Below, piece by piece: positions 8,272 through 17,437 of a stretch of 64,000 nucleotides of DNA (the first letter of the stretch is position 1; each line of letters starts with the position of its first letter). The notes under the pieces were generated by a model that searched no databases, was not told where the DNA came from, and saw nothing but the letters and a program-made list of their open reading frames with translations. The DNA is taken from the NCBI RefSeq assembly GCF_006575665.1, contig NZ_CP041253.1, forward strand, positions 1,183,501 to 1,247,500, written 5' to 3'. The position numbers were made by a program, and so were the translations under genes. The DNA comes from Echinicola soli. GTDB taxonomy: Bacteria; Bacteroidota; Bacteroidia; Cytophagales; Cyclobacteriaceae.

Positions 8272-9780
8272 ATGAAAAACATCACCATTATTGGCGGCGG
8301 TGCCAATGGCGTTTCGGCTTTTATTGAACTGTTTATCCAGGTCACAACGGCCGGTTTGGAACGAAAGGTGCAAGTCACCATTGTGGAAAAGGATGATAAA
8401 CTGGGATATGGGCTGGCTTTCGGAACGCCGCAGCCCGGTCATATTCTGAATACCCAAGCGGACCTGATGGGGATCTTTGCGCATGAGCCGGCACACTTTG
8501 CCAATTGGCTAAAAAAGCAAGGCCACCGCAAAAACCAAAACGTCAAAGGTACTGGCGACATGGACAATGCTTATACCACTCGGATTTTTTATGGTGATTA
8601 CATTGCCGAACAGGCAGAAATTTACCTGAAACGCGCTAAAGCACTACACTTTCCAGTCCAAGTGCTGAAAGACCATGCAATGGATATTGATACTCAAAAG
8701 GGACGGTATCAGGTAAAGCTGGAGAGCGGTGAAATCATCATGAGTGATTTTGTCATTTTGGCCTTAGGGACACCCAAACCAAATAATTTCACCACTTTCA
8801 GAAAACATCAGCGGTTTTTGGATTTTCCATGGCCAGCTTCCAGGATCAAGACTAAAATTCCAACAGAAGCCCATGTGGGCGTTCTGGGCTCTAGCCTGAG
8901 TGCCATTGATACCGTCATGACGCTTGTGGATAACAACCACCAGGGAAAAATCACGCTTTTTTCACCTGATGGAAAACTTCCTCGAGTTCAGCCATTGGAA
9001 AACAAAGCATACGAACGTATTTATCTAACGCTGGAAAATATCCACAAGATAAAGCGTAAAACGTTGAAAAAACCCCGTGTAAAGACCCTTTTACGGCTTT
9101 TGATGGATGAGGTGGAGCATTATGAAGGACATCCAGTGGATTGGCTGCAGCATACTTCTCGGGAATCTTCTGCGAAAGCACTGCTCCATTGGGACATTTC
9201 CTGCGCTGAAGAGGGCGGTGATGCCTTGCTCAATATCGCCGATGCCATGCGGTATGATGCCTCCACTATATGGAGCTGGATGGGAACGGACCAAAAGCTG
9301 CTGTTTAAAAAATGGGTTGGCAGTGACTGGGCCATCAACAGGCACCCCATGCCGCTGCACAATGCCAAAAAGCTCCTGCGACTATTTGATCTGGGCCAAT
9401 TGGAAGTTTGTGCTATGGAGGATGGCGATGCTGTTTCTCATGAAAAGGATACGTTTAGCGTGAAGACCAATCAGAATAAGTTGGTCTCTGTGGATTTTTT
9501 GGTCAATGCCACAGGAAGCTCATCGGCACTTGATCAGATGGAAAGTCCACTTATCCACAATTTGATGGAGCGTCAATTTATACAACCATACAAGGTGGGT
9601 GGGGCGATCATCAACGAACGCACTATGCAGGTGATCTCTCCCAGGGGTGGTGAGGGCATCTATGCTGTCGGCCATATTGCCAATGGGATTCTGATGGACA
9701 TCAATGCCGTCTGGTACAACGTGGAGACAATCGGCACTTTGGCGCGTGATCTGATTTTTAGGCTAGTGGAGAAAGATTAG
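8272..9780 (+). CDS. FAD/NAD(P)-binding protein (NAD_binding_9 family)
   Basis: A 502-residue flavoprotein-like protein. A dinucleotide-binding Rossmann motif is at the extreme N-terminus (ITIIGGGANG, residues 4-13), with the acidic strand end VTIVEKDD at about 35-42. Further features of the family are GYGLAFGTP, ILNTQADLMGIFA, the second nucleotide-binding strand VGVLGSSLSAIDT, and the C-terminal FLVNATGSS and GIYAVGHIANG. Such proteins are predicted oxidoreductases or hydroxylases of unknown substrate. It is transcribed alone, 95 bases before rluF. Function beyond FAD binding is not shown by the sequence. Confidence 0.82.
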   Translation: MKNITIIGGGANGVSAFIELFIQVTTAGLERKVQVTIVEKDDKLGYGLAFGTPQPGHILNTQADLMGIFAHEPAHFANWLKKQGHRKNQNVKGTGDMDNAYTTRIFYGDYIAEQAEIYLKRAKALHFPVQVLKDHAMDIDTQKGRYQVKLESGEIIMSDFVILALGTPKPNNFTTFRKHQRFLDFPWPASRIKTKIPTEAHVGVLGSSLSAIDTVMTLVDNNHQGKITLFSPDGKLPRVQPLENKAYERIYLTLENIHKIKRKTLKKPRVKTLLRLLMDEVEHYEGHPVDWLQHTSRESSAKALLHWDISCAEEGGDALLNIADAMRYDASTIWSWMGTDQKLLFKKWVGSDWAINRHPMPLHNAKKLLRLFDLGQLEVCAMEDGDAVSHEKDTFSVKTNQNKLVSVDFLVNATGSSSALDQMESPLIHNLMERQFIQPYKVGGAIINERTMQVISPRGGEGIYAVGHIANGILMDINAVWYNVETIGTLARDLIFRLVEKD

Positions 9781-9860
9781 AGGGAGTTTTCAACAGGCTC
9801 TTGCTTTCTTGGCCATGACTATTCAATCGACCTCATCAGCCGGTTTTTTAAATAATCTCA

Positions 9861-9868
9861 TAACTTTG
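9861..9868 (+). promoter_or_regulatory. Possible -7 promoter element for rluF
   Basis: TAACTTTG fits the Bacteroidota -7 consensus TAnnTTTG. It would start transcription near 9875, favouring translation from the ATG at 9891. I see no clear -33 TTTG element, so support is moderate. Confidence 0.35.
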
Positions 9869-9890
9869 TGCTCAAATGGTCAAGGCATAT

Positions 9891-10622
9891 ATGGAAAAGG
9901 ACACGGTAAGGATCAATAAATACTTAAGTGAAATCGGCTATTGCTCCAGAAGGGCGGCCGATAAGCTGTTGGAGGAAGGCCGGATCACCATTAATGGCAA
10001 AGTTCCTGAACTGGGCACCAAGGTAAGCCCTGGTGACGATGTCCGTGTCAACGGCAAGCTCGTGTCACCGCCAAAAGAGGATTTTATCTATATCGCTTTT
10101 CACAAACCCGTGGGTATTGTTTGTACGACAGATACCAAAAGGGAAAAGGACAATATCATCGATTATATCAATCACCCCAAGCGGATTTTTCCCATCGGGA
10201 GACTGGATAAGCCCAGTGAAGGGTTGATATTTCTCACCAACGATGGTGATATCGTAAACAAGATCCTGCGTGCCAAGAACCATCATGAGAAGGAGTACAT
10301 CGTCACGGTGGATAAGCCCATCACCCCTGCCTTTATCCAGAAAATGGCCAATGGGGTCCCCATTTTGGACACGGTCACAAGGGAGTGCAAGGTGGATCAA
10401 ATCGGCAAGCGGAAGTTTAAAATAGTCCTCACCCAGGGCCTTAACAGGCAAATAAGACGAATGTGTACCTATTTGGGATATGAAGTCACCAAGCTAAAGC
10501 GCATCCGGATCATGAATGTCCAGCTGGATACGCCAGTCGGTAAATGGCGATACCTCACAGCAGAGGAGCTCGCTGAAATCAACCATCAAGTAGCTAGTTC
10601 CAGTAAAACGTTTGAAGGATGA
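9891..10622 (+). CDS. rluF: 23S rRNA pseudouridine synthase, RluF type
   Basis: About 243 residues. An N-terminal S4 RNA-binding domain ([21 protein letters not shown], then GRITINGK) is followed by an RsuA/RluF-type catalytic domain with the nucleophilic Asp in [13 protein letters not shown] and the late motif [13 protein letters not shown]. The order and the segment [12 protein letters not shown] match the RluF branch, which converts U2604 of 23S rRNA to pseudouridine. The frame also offers an ATG at 9876; I choose 9891 ([12 protein letters not shown]) because homologues begin just before the S4 motif and because of the promoter-like TAACTTTG at 9861. The gene converges on the TPR-like gene to its right. 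Confidence 0.9.
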   Translation: MEKDTVRINKYLSEIGYCSRRAADKLLEEGRITINGKVPELGTKVSPGDDVRVNGKLVSPPKEDFIYIAFHKPVGIVCTTDTKREKDNIIDYINHPKRIFPIGRLDKPSEGLIFLTNDGDIVNKILRAKNHHEKEYIVTVDKPITPAFIQKMANGVPILDTVTRECKVDQIGKRKFKIVLTQGLNRQIRRMCTYLGYEVTKLKRIRIMNVQLDTPVGKWRYLTAEELAEINHQVASSSKTFEG

Positions 10623-10721
10623 GCCAAGTGAGAAAGTGCCCATAGGTGTCGTCACACCGTTATACAGGGTGATGAGCAATCAACCTCTTTCGAGCCAAGG
10701 ATGTGGATAAGTCTGATGGTG

Positions 10722-11414
10722 CTAGAGCCGCTCCCTGGCATGGTCACGATACCAGCCAATTGGGCAAGTATCTGCATATTCTTGGAGGGCCGTTTTCTGA
10801 TCGATTTTGCCATCATTTGAATCAATGTACAGGATGGATAATTTTTTATTCCACTCCGAATGCATGGCTGAGAGGGATTTTATGGCTGTTTTGGGATTTT
10901 CATCAGGCTGTGGAAAACCCGCATCGTCGACCACCCGCTGGATCAGGGGCAAGTGTCTTTCGTCAAAAGAACTTCCCGTGTCTTCTAAGATATCCACATA
11001 ACTTTTCAGCAATGCCAATAGCTGAAACGAATGGTTTTCTTCAGATAAGTTCAGCAATGCGGTTTCAAACCAGACAAGTGCCGCATCATAGTGACCTAAA
11101 TAGTGGTAGCAGGCAATGAGCTGTAAGGTGATGATATGATATAAAAAAGGGTAATCAGATGGCTTGAGCAGTGTAAGTGCTTTTTCATAATGGTTTATGG
11201 AAAGCTCATATTGATCCGATTCCCAATAGAAAAAAGCATATTGCTCGTTTTTCCTAATAAAGAGCACGTCAGCATCCATCTTACCTTCCTGACTGGCAAA
11301 AAAATCATCCAGCACGCTCATCTTCTGCTTCCAATCGTATTGGGGGATATCGCGGTGAAGTTTGAGTACCAGATCTTTGGGCATAAAGTCCCTTTGTAAC
11401 TGCACTTTGTCCAT
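10722..11414 (-). CDS. TPR-like helical repeat protein
   Basis: A 230-residue soluble protein built of amphipathic helices spaced as in tetratricopeptide repeats, for example YELSINHYEKALTLLKP at ~67-83, LIACYHYLGHYDAALVWFETALLNL at ~98-122 and a final KTALQEYADTCP. No signal peptide or catalytic motif is visible, so a protein-interaction role is likely. It stands alone with no partner gene beside it. I do not recognise a specific family. Confidence 0.6.
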   Translation of the reverse strand: MDKVQLQRDFMPKDLVLKLHRDIPQYDWKQKMSVLDDFFASQEGKMDADVLFIRKNEQYAFFYWESDQYELSINHYEKALTLLKPSDYPFLYHIITLQLIACYHYLGHYDAALVWFETALLNLSEENHSFQLLALLKSYVDILEDTGSSFDERHLPLIQRVVDDAGFPQPDENPKTAIKSLSAMHSEWNKKLSILYIDSNDGKIDQKTALQEYADTCPIGWYRDHARERL

Positions 11415-11979
11415 AATGAAGAATGTGTTAACAGAATAGTTTGTTTCTTCAAAGTAATGATTTAAATCATAAACAAAAGAAAAACCCGGCTTTTTAATCG
11501 TTTACAACTGTTATTGAGTCATTTAATTGGCAGAGTTAAAAAGAAAACAAGCCATTGGATACGTCCACTTGGAGTGGAAATTTAGCAAGATTTAACATCT
11601 TTCCTTATCAATTTATCCGTTTAGAATTCCTATATTTGGTATAAGGTAAGATAATGCTGTTCACAAGAAGATATACTATAAAGAGGCAAGTCTTACATCA
11701 CCTTGAATTGGTTTCTGTCCAGGTAAGCTGCTTTCCCTTTTCAAGCCTCAGGTATTATCCTTTAACCAAAAAGCAACAAGTATTTTACACACATTTACCA
11801 AGCCTTAATGGCCCACGTTTATAGCCTTAGTAGTCATCCAAGAATTCTATCTCTATATGTTTTAATTCTTTTTTCTACCAATTGGTTCATCTCTAATGAA
11901 AAGAGCGCTAAACTGAAGTCACAGGTATTTTCATTGCCTGCACCGAAACGAAATATTTTACCATTTAATTATATTCAAT
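11415..11979. other. Divergent intergenic region upstream of the desaturase
   Basis: 565 bases with no credible ORF. TATATTTG at 11632-11639 fits the TAnnTTTG promoter element but would leave a leader of over 300 bases before the desaturase. No repeat copy or hairpin stands out. Confidence 0.4.
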
Positions 11980-13071
11980 ATTAAGACTATCCGATTTACG
12001 GAATCAGCACTGTCTGATTTCTCCATTACGCTAAGAAGCCGGGTGAATGCTCATTTTAAGCAAACCCAAAAGTCCAGATATGGCAATCTGGAAATGATCC
12101 TCAAAACGTTATTCATGCTTTCCCTCTATTTTGTACCAGTATTGTTGGTGATCTTGGGAGTAGTGAGCCAGACATGGCAGCTTTACCTTTGCTTTATTTT
12201 AAGTGGTTTGGGAATGGCAGGAATTGGCATGGGGGTCATGCACGACGCCATACATGGCACCTATTCCAAAAACAAATCGATCAACAAGCTGTTGGGCTAT
12301 ACGCTGAACCTCGTCGGAGCAAATGCTACCGTGTGGAAAATCCAGCACAACGTTCTTCACCATTCCTTTACCAATATCCATGAAGGGGATGATGATATCA
12401 ATGTGCCTTTCTTTCTTCGCTTTTCTCCTAATGCCAAAAAGAATGCAATGCATTCTTACCAGCACTTGTACACGTGGTTTTTCTATGGGCTTTCTACCCT
12501 ATCATGGGTTACGTCCAAGGACTTTGTCCGGCTCAATAGGTATTACAAAATGGGATTGCTCAAAGGGAAAAATATCTACCGCAATACCGTACTGAAGATC
12601 ATCGCATGGAAGGTGATGTATTATATTTTCATACTGGTTCTGCCGATACTGTTTTCCCCTTTCAGTGTGGGGCATATCTTGCTCGCTTTTGTGGCCTTGC
12701 ACTTTGTGACTGGGCTGAGCATTTCTCTGGTATTCCAGACGGCACATATTATGCCCGATGTTACTTTCCCAAAAATGGACAGTGCTGGCCAGGTGGAAGG
12801 AGAACGAATGATCCACCAATTGATGACCACTTGTAACTATTCCGAAAAAAACAGGGTGTTTTCTTGGCTGATCGGCGGCTTGAACTATCAAATCGAACAC
12901 CACTTGTTTCCAGACATTTGCCATGTTCATTACCGTAAGATAGCTCCGATCGTTCGTAAAACAGCTGCTGAGTACAATCTGCCCTATTACTCCAAAGTCA
13001 CCTTCATACAGGCCCTGAAATCACATTTCAAAATGCTGCATTGGCTGGGAAATACAAAAGTGGCCAGCTGA
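11980..13071 (+). CDS. Membrane fatty acid desaturase, non-ATG start
   Basis: A membrane di-iron desaturase acting on acyl-CoA or lipid acyl chains. The three His boxes are present: HDAIH and HNVLHH (residues 67-71 and 102-107 counted from the GTG at 12043), and QIEHHLFP near the C-terminus, the linoleoyl/delta-6 type. Hydrophobic helices lie between. The frame has no ATG. The first standard start is GTG 12043, but in-frame codons upstream read IKTIRFTESALSDFSITLRSR, which matches the usual N-terminus of Bacteroidota desaturases just before VNAHF. I therefore place the start at the ATT at 11980; a start at 12043 would clip about 21 conserved residues. Family call is firm, start is not. Confidence 0.88.
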   Translation: MKTIRFTESALSDFSITLRSRVNAHFKQTQKSRYGNLEMILKTLFMLSLYFVPVLLVILGVVSQTWQLYLCFILSGLGMAGIGMGVMHDAIHGTYSKNKSINKLLGYTLNLVGANATVWKIQHNVLHHSFTNIHEGDDDINVPFFLRFSPNAKKNAMHSYQHLYTWFFYGLSTLSWVTSKDFVRLNRYYKMGLLKGKNIYRNTVLKIIAWKVMYYIFILVLPILFSPFSVGHILLAFVALHFVTGLSISLVFQTAHIMPDVTFPKMDSAGQVEGERMIHQLMTTCNYSEKNRVFSWLIGGLNYQIEHHLFPDICHVHYRKIAPIVRKTAAEYNLPYYSKVTFIQALKSHFKMLHWLGNTKVAS

Positions 13072-13145
13072 TTTCGGTGTCGGTCATATAGGCGATGGGC
13101 ATACCGCTTGGTAATTCGGCAATAGGAGTTAACAAGTTATGGATC

Positions 13146-14275
13146 GAGCATTATTCTGGGGGCGGGACAAGGTTTTCATTCATTTGGTATGTCGCCACGA
13201 ATTCGCCACAACACGAAGTTTTCGGGAACAATCAGCCAAGTACACGGCAAATGCAAACCAGCCTAATTTGTGCCTTCGGGCCTTTGTGGCAGAAAAAAAG
13301 CAAGCCACCAGGTCACCAAGCCACGAAGTTTTCGGGAACAAACAGCCAAGTACACGGCAAATGCAAACCAGCCTAATTTGTGCCTTCGCGTCTTTGTGGC
13401 AGAAAAAAAGCAAGCCACCAAGCCACGAAGTTTTCGGGAACAATCAGCCAAGTACACGGCAAATGCAAACCAGCCTAATTTGTGCCTTCAGGCCTTTGTG
13501 GCAGAAAAAAAGCAAGCCACCAGGTCACCAAGCCACGAAGTTTTTGGGAACAAACAGCCAAGTACACGGCAAATGCAAACCAGCCTAATTTGTGCCTTCG
13601 GGCCTTTGTGGCAGAAAAAAAGCAAGCCACCAGGTCACCAAGCCACGAAGTTTTTGGGAATAAACAGTCAAGTACACGGCAAATGCAAACCAGCCTAATT
13701 TGTGCCTTCGGGCCTTTGCGGCAGAAAAAAAACAAGCCACCAGGTCACCAAGCCACGAAGTTTTTGGGAACAAACAGCCAAGTACACGGCAAATGCAAAC
13801 CAGCCTAATTTGTGCCTTCGGGCCTTTGCGGCAGAAAAAAAACAAGCCACCAGGTCACCAAGCCACGAAGTTTTTGGGAACAAACAGCCAAGTACACGGC
13901 AAATGCAAACCAGCCTAATTTGTGCCTTCGGGCCTTTGTGGCAGAAAAAAAGCAAGCCACCAGGTCACCAAGCCACGAAGTTTTTGGGAACAAACAGCCA
14001 AGTACACGGCAAATGCAAACCAGCCTAATTTGTGCCTTCGGGCCTTTGTGGCAGAAAAAAGCAAGCCACCAGGTCACCAAGCCACGAAGTTTTTGGGAAC
14101 AAACAGCCAAGTACACGGCAAATGCAAACCAGCCTAATTTGTGCCTTCGCGTCTTTGTGGCAGAAAAAAGCAAGCCTATAATTCGCCACGACACGAAGTT
14201 TTTTGTAAATAAAAGATGCCAATTGAACAACAAATCCCTATCAACCCCCTTTGTGCCTTCGCTTCTTTGTGGCAA
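13146..14275. repeat. Nine-copy tandem array of a ~110-bp non-coding repeat (family A core)
   Basis: The landmark TACACGGCAAATGC recurs at 13241, 13351, 13453, 13563, 13673, 13783, 13893, 14003 and 14112, so the period is 110 bases except one 102 and one 109. Each unit runs from GCCACGAAGTTTT through GTGCCTTCGGGCCTTTGTGGCAG to an A run and AAGCCACCAGGTCACCAA. Neighbouring units are almost identical. A diverged flank precedes it (13146-13220, similar to 2013-2090) and a degenerate unit ends it (14176-14275). The long overlapping frames across it arise because 110 is not a multiple of three; none is a gene. Confidence 0.92.
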
Positions 14276-14354
14276 AAAAAAGGAACCATATTAAAACAAA
14301 GGGAATAATCATCCCCACAGCTTTTCCACTTGATCCAAAGTTATCGCTCAAAAG

Positions 14355-14390
14355 AAAAGGCGATGGGAAATTTCATCCCATCGCCTTTTT
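14355..14390. terminator. Terminator hairpin beside the lipoprotein gene
   Basis: Arms 14355-14368 and 14376-14389 (AAAAGGCGATGGGA and its exact complement) around a 7-base loop, flanked by A's and T's. It closes the leftward lipoprotein gene and shields it from the repeat array. Confidence 0.85.
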
Positions 14391-14413
14391 GTTGATTACG
14401 TCAATCAAGGTGA

Positions 14414-15220
14414 TTATTCGCAACTTGTATTTTGTAGGTTGGCATCCCAGCAGAAATAAGCATCACTTTCAAAATAGGTTTCACTTTTTACTTGGCCAAA
14501 TTTACTAGCCTTACTCCAGTTCACGAAGATTTCACTATCCAAATCGGTATTATTTATGACAACGGCCCTGTCCATTTCCTTGGAATCATCAATGCGGTAA
14601 GTGATGGAACTGCCAAGATTCTCTCCATCTTTCTCTACAGTAAAGGTAGTGGCGCCATTTCCCGTTTCCTGATCATACCCCCATGAATTGGATAGCCATA
14701 CCGAAGCAGACTCAGGTGACTCATAAAGCTCCCAATATCCAGCTTCTCCGGTCATATTGGAAGTTCCGGTGAACCAAACGAAGTTATCCACAATCCCTTC
14801 ACCAGAGATATAACCCATCCAGTTGACATTTTCACCTTGAACATTTGCGGTAAGGCGAATGTCATAAGCTCCGTGCCCTTCCACATCAAATGCCTTTTCC
14901 CAAACCCAAAGGCCAGTATCTTCGTCAAACGCGGCTTCTGTGCCTATGGTAGCTTTAAAGGCGGTAATCGGTACGACCAAGTGGGTATAGAGAATGGATG
15001 AGTAAACACCCACATTGATAGCAGCATAAGCCCAGTTGGTAGCAGCAGTAACACGCGCTCCTTCGTCACCCTCTTCCTCAAACATGCTCATGTCTGGAGC
15101 CATACTGGCTTCAGGGGGCAATGCAGGCTTTTCGGACTGCTGTGGCATCGGCTCCTCGTCCTTGTTACAGGAAGCAAATAGTACCAAGGCTGCCAGAAAG
15201 AATCCTAGTGATCTTTTCAT
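14414..15220 (-). CDS. Secreted lipoprotein of unknown function
   Basis: A 268-residue protein with a lipoprotein signal (MKRSLGFFLAALVLFASC, lipobox LFASC with Cys at 18). A Pro/Met-rich linker follows, then a beta-rich domain with many Trp, Gly and Tyr residues (for example WVWEKAFDVEGHGAYDIRL, WMGYISGEG, EAGYWELYESPE), probably a beta-sandwich or barrel. Two Cys close to the C-terminus may form a disulfide. I do not recognise the family. It is transcribed alone between a terminator and a 388-base promoter region. Confidence 0.7.
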   Translation of the reverse strand: MKRSLGFFLAALVLFASCNKDEEPMPQQSEKPALPPEASMAPDMSMFEEEGDEGARVTAATNWAYAAINVGVYSSILYTHLVVPITAFKATIGTEAAFDEDTGLWVWEKAFDVEGHGAYDIRLTANVQGENVNWMGYISGEGIVDNFVWFTGTSNMTGEAGYWELYESPESASVWLSNSWGYDQETGNGATTFTVEKDGENLGSSITYRIDDSKEMDRAVVINNTDLDSEIFVNWSKASKFGQVKSETYFESDAYFCWDANLQNTSCE

Positions 15221-15608
15221 TATAAATAGTTGGTTTAGTTTTCATAGTTAAAAAAAACAAAGACAGTGCCAATCAAACACCATAATAAAGGTAAATTATA
15301 CCAATTATAATCGCAATCAATAGCATTAATTTGTAAACCATTAAAAATGTACCTTTTAACAAGATAATTGCGGATAAGAAAAATTCATGTTTCGGGATGG
15401 AAGAAATCTTTGTACTATATTGAAGGAAATTTTAGCACAATCGACAATTAAATCGGGGAAAATGTGGAAAACTTTTTAGGTCACATTTTATATTTTGGTT
15501 TAAAATTTGATCAAATAACTACCGTTAGCGGATTGCGAATTTTGCAATGCGTTTTATTTTCGTAAATTCAATATGAATTAATGCTAATTGTTTATCACTA
15601 AATCAAAA
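15221..15608. other. Divergent intergenic region, no gene
   Basis: 388 very AT-rich bases between a leftward lipoprotein gene and a rightward small secreted-protein gene. It presumably holds both promoters; no clear element, repeat or ORF was seen. Confidence 0.4.
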
Positions 15609-15932
15609 ATGAATATGAAAAAAGTCGTCTACTTTTTAGCGGTCATGTTTAGCTTTGCTGCGTTTTCACCTGCGGCCATGGCAGCACCCGAAAAAAAGGA
15701 AAAAGAAAAAACGGAATTATCACCCGAGGAGGAAGCTAGACTCACTGAGATCAATGATCGTGTGGAGGAAATCAAAGCCATGGATTTCTCTGAGATGAGC
15801 AAAGATGAAATCAAAGATGTTCGTGAAGAACTGAGAGGGATGAAAAAAGAAGCTAAAACAATGGGTGGAGGTGTCTACCTTTCTGTAGGAGCCATCATCA
15901 TCATCCTATTGATTCTAATTCTAGTAACCTGA
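15609..15932 (+). CDS. Small exported coiled-coil protein with C-terminal membrane helix
   Basis: About 107 residues: a signal peptide (MNMKKVVYFLAVMFSFAAFSPAAMA), a charged Lys/Glu-rich helix with heptad-like spacing (EEEARLTEINDRVEEIKAMDF...ELRGMKKEAK), then a Gly-rich turn and a C-terminal hydrophobic helix (VGAIIIILLILILV). The design suggests a periplasmic helix anchored in the inner membrane. An ATG-like start seven codons upstream exists, but the signal peptide begins at 15609. No named family recognised. A terminator follows 20 bases after the stop. Confidence 0.68.
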   Translation: MNMKKVVYFLAVMFSFAAFSPAAMAAPEKKEKEKTELSPEEEARLTEINDRVEEIKAMDFSEMSKDEIKDVREELRGMKKEAKTMGGGVYLSVGAIIIILLILILVT

Positions 15933-15951
15933 TAAGTCATATTATCCCACT

Positions 15952-16003
15952 AAAAGAGGCTGTTCCTGGTACGTTTTCCGAACGGCCGATCAGCCTCTTT
16001 TCT
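15952..16003 (+). terminator. Terminator of the small exported-protein gene
   Basis: AAAAGAGGCTG at 15952-15962 pairs exactly with CAGCCTCTTTT at 15991-16001 across a 28-base loop. Confidence 0.75.
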
Positions 16004-16116
16004 ATTTGTGAAAAAAATATAGTTCCCTGATTATCAGTTATATTCACCCCAAAAATTTTATTGATCATTTAAACAGTCTTATACTTCAACTACTACTTTA
16101 AGTTACTTGATTTTTT

Positions 16117-16177
16117 GGTTCTATATAGCCCGCTAGCGCTCAGTTTACCCATAGTAAATCATATAGAACCGATTTTT
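16117..16177. repeat. Hairpin containing repeat family E tail
   Basis: GGTTCTATAT at 16117-16126 pairs with ATATAGAACC at 16161-16170, with T runs on both outer sides, so it can act as a terminator for the leftward M48 cassette. Its right part, AGTAAATCATATAGAACC, recurs at 32061 (reverse) and 57942. Confidence 0.65.
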
Positions 16178-16196
16178 TTGTATGATATTCTCGTAA

Positions 16197-17006
16197 CTAT
16201 TTAGCTTTTAGATCATGTACGATCTTGATCACATCGTTCCAGGAATCCTCACTAAGAATCGGCTTATTCTCCACTTCGCCTTTCATAAAGTTATCCACAA
16301 TAGAAGTGGCTCGTTCCTTACTATCAGGATGTGTACTGATCCACGTAAAGTACTTAACCGCTTCATGATCATCCAAGGACATTTTATATAGGAAGTTGGC
16401 CAAATGCTCAGGACTGACTTGGGCGTTTTTCATGTACTCGGCCGCTTTCAGATCTGCTTCCCGCTCTTGTTCACGATCAAAAGCCGTCGAAGAAAGCAAT
16501 TTTGCGACTTCAGCCACTCCGGTGCCAGAACTGCCAGTGGTGAGGGAAACCAACATGGATATCCCAACCTCCTTGGCAAGCTTTTTCATTACGTGCTTCT
16601 GTTGGATATGAGCCATTTCGTGGCAAATTACACCAGTAAGTTCTTCTTGTTTATCCACATTTTTTATCAAGCCTGTATAGAGTACCAGGTATCCATCAGG
16701 CATGGCAAAGGCATTTACCTCATCTTTTTTTAAGATGCGTAGCTTGATCTTATCCACATCGATGGCATTGGCTTTACTAATCTCACTGACGATACTGTCC
16801 ATCGCCATGCGCAAGGTATCATTGGTGACTTCATCGGCTTCGCGCGAATAAATTTTCCACAGCTCTTCACCTAGCTTTTCCTCGAGCTTGTCACTGGATT
16901 CTTCCCACCTGAAGAGCCCTATCCAATCGACTTGCGCTAGTAAAAACCAGCCGATCAAAAATGATCCCAGCACGGCAATTCCTTGGAGAAACACATTTTC
17001 CTTCAT
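16197..17006 (-). CDS. M48 family membrane metallopeptidase
   Basis: A 269-residue HtpX/Ste24-type zinc peptidase. One membrane helix near the N-terminus (residues 8-25) anchors a domain facing the periplasm or cytosol. The zinc site is HEMAH at 129-133, with the third ligand in the helix REQEREADLKAA at about 175. The segments VNAFAMPDGYLVLYTGL and STHPDSKERA are standard for M48. It is the last gene of a four-gene overlapping cassette (TM2, DUF2752, DUF4870-like, M48), sharing 4 bases with the gene before it. That arrangement suggests a joint role in membrane-protein quality control; this is inference. Confidence 0.88.
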   Translation of the reverse strand: MKENVFLQGIAVLGSFLIGWFLLAQVDWIGLFRWEESSDKLEEKLGEELWKIYSREADEVTNDTLRMAMDSIVSEISKANAIDVDKIKLRILKKDEVNAFAMPDGYLVLYTGLIKNVDKQEELTGVICHEMAHIQQKHVMKKLAKEVGISMLVSLTTGSSGTGVAEVAKLLSSTAFDREQEREADLKAAEYMKNAQVSPEHLANFLYKMSLDDHEAVKYFTWISTHPDSKERATSIVDNFMKGEVENKPILSEDSWNDVIKIVHDLKAK

Positions 17007-17437
17007 GACTTCTTACAAATTTGACTGGTAAGACTTCCATAAAACCACCATTCGATGTGGATCCCTTTCCGAATTTGGATTGCACTATATATGGTCACGA
17101 TAAACTCCATTAGGTTTGCTAGCACGACCATAAAGATATAGGCGATGTACATATTGCTCAATTCCGTGTTTTTAAAAATTAACGAAAGTGTCCACCAAAA
17201 CCCAATGGTGTTGATAACAAAGAGGGAAAACTGCGAAACCAAGGCCTGCGTGCAGTGCCAACGTACAAAATACGTTCCTTTGCGGTTGCCCAAATAAAAG
17301 ATCAGCGTGGCCAGCAAATTGATAATAGGCAGTGGCAATCCTGCAATCAAAGCCACCAAGGACATGAGATAGCTATTAGAAGCCTTTTCTGCTTCATGGT
17401 CGCTAGGCCTGTAGTCAAACGGACGAATGTGCATCAT
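17003..17437 (-). CDS. DUF4870-like membrane protein
   Basis: About 144 residues with four predicted membrane helices and short polar ends (start MMHIRPFDYRPSDHEAEKASNSYLM). The pattern, a first helix pair separated by YLGNRKGTYFVRWHCTQAL, is that of the DUF4870/Tic20-like group of small membrane proteins with unknown function. The start codons ATGATG overlap the TGA stop of the DUF2752 gene, implying translational coupling, and the 3' end overlaps the M48 gene by 4 bases. The frame extends upstream inside the neighbouring gene, which I regard as spurious. Confidence 0.65.
   Translation of the reverse strand: MMHIRPFDYRPSDHEAEKASNSYLMSLVALIAGLPLPIINLLATLIFYLGNRKGTYFVRWHCTQALVSQFSLFVINTIGFWWTLSLIFKNTELSNMYIAYIFMVVLANLMEFIVTIYSAIQIRKGIHIEWWFYGSLTSQICKKS

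Noticed and set aside
13146..14275. Possible CRISPR array
   Set aside because: Units are 110 bases and nearly identical throughout; there is no alternation of short repeats and unique spacers and no cas gene.
13139..14294. Long overlapping frames (up to 160 codons) on both strands across the tandem array
   Set aside because: They repeat the same peptide in shifting frames because the unit is 110 bases; frames exist on both strands and carry no recognisable protein. This is non-coding repeat DNA.
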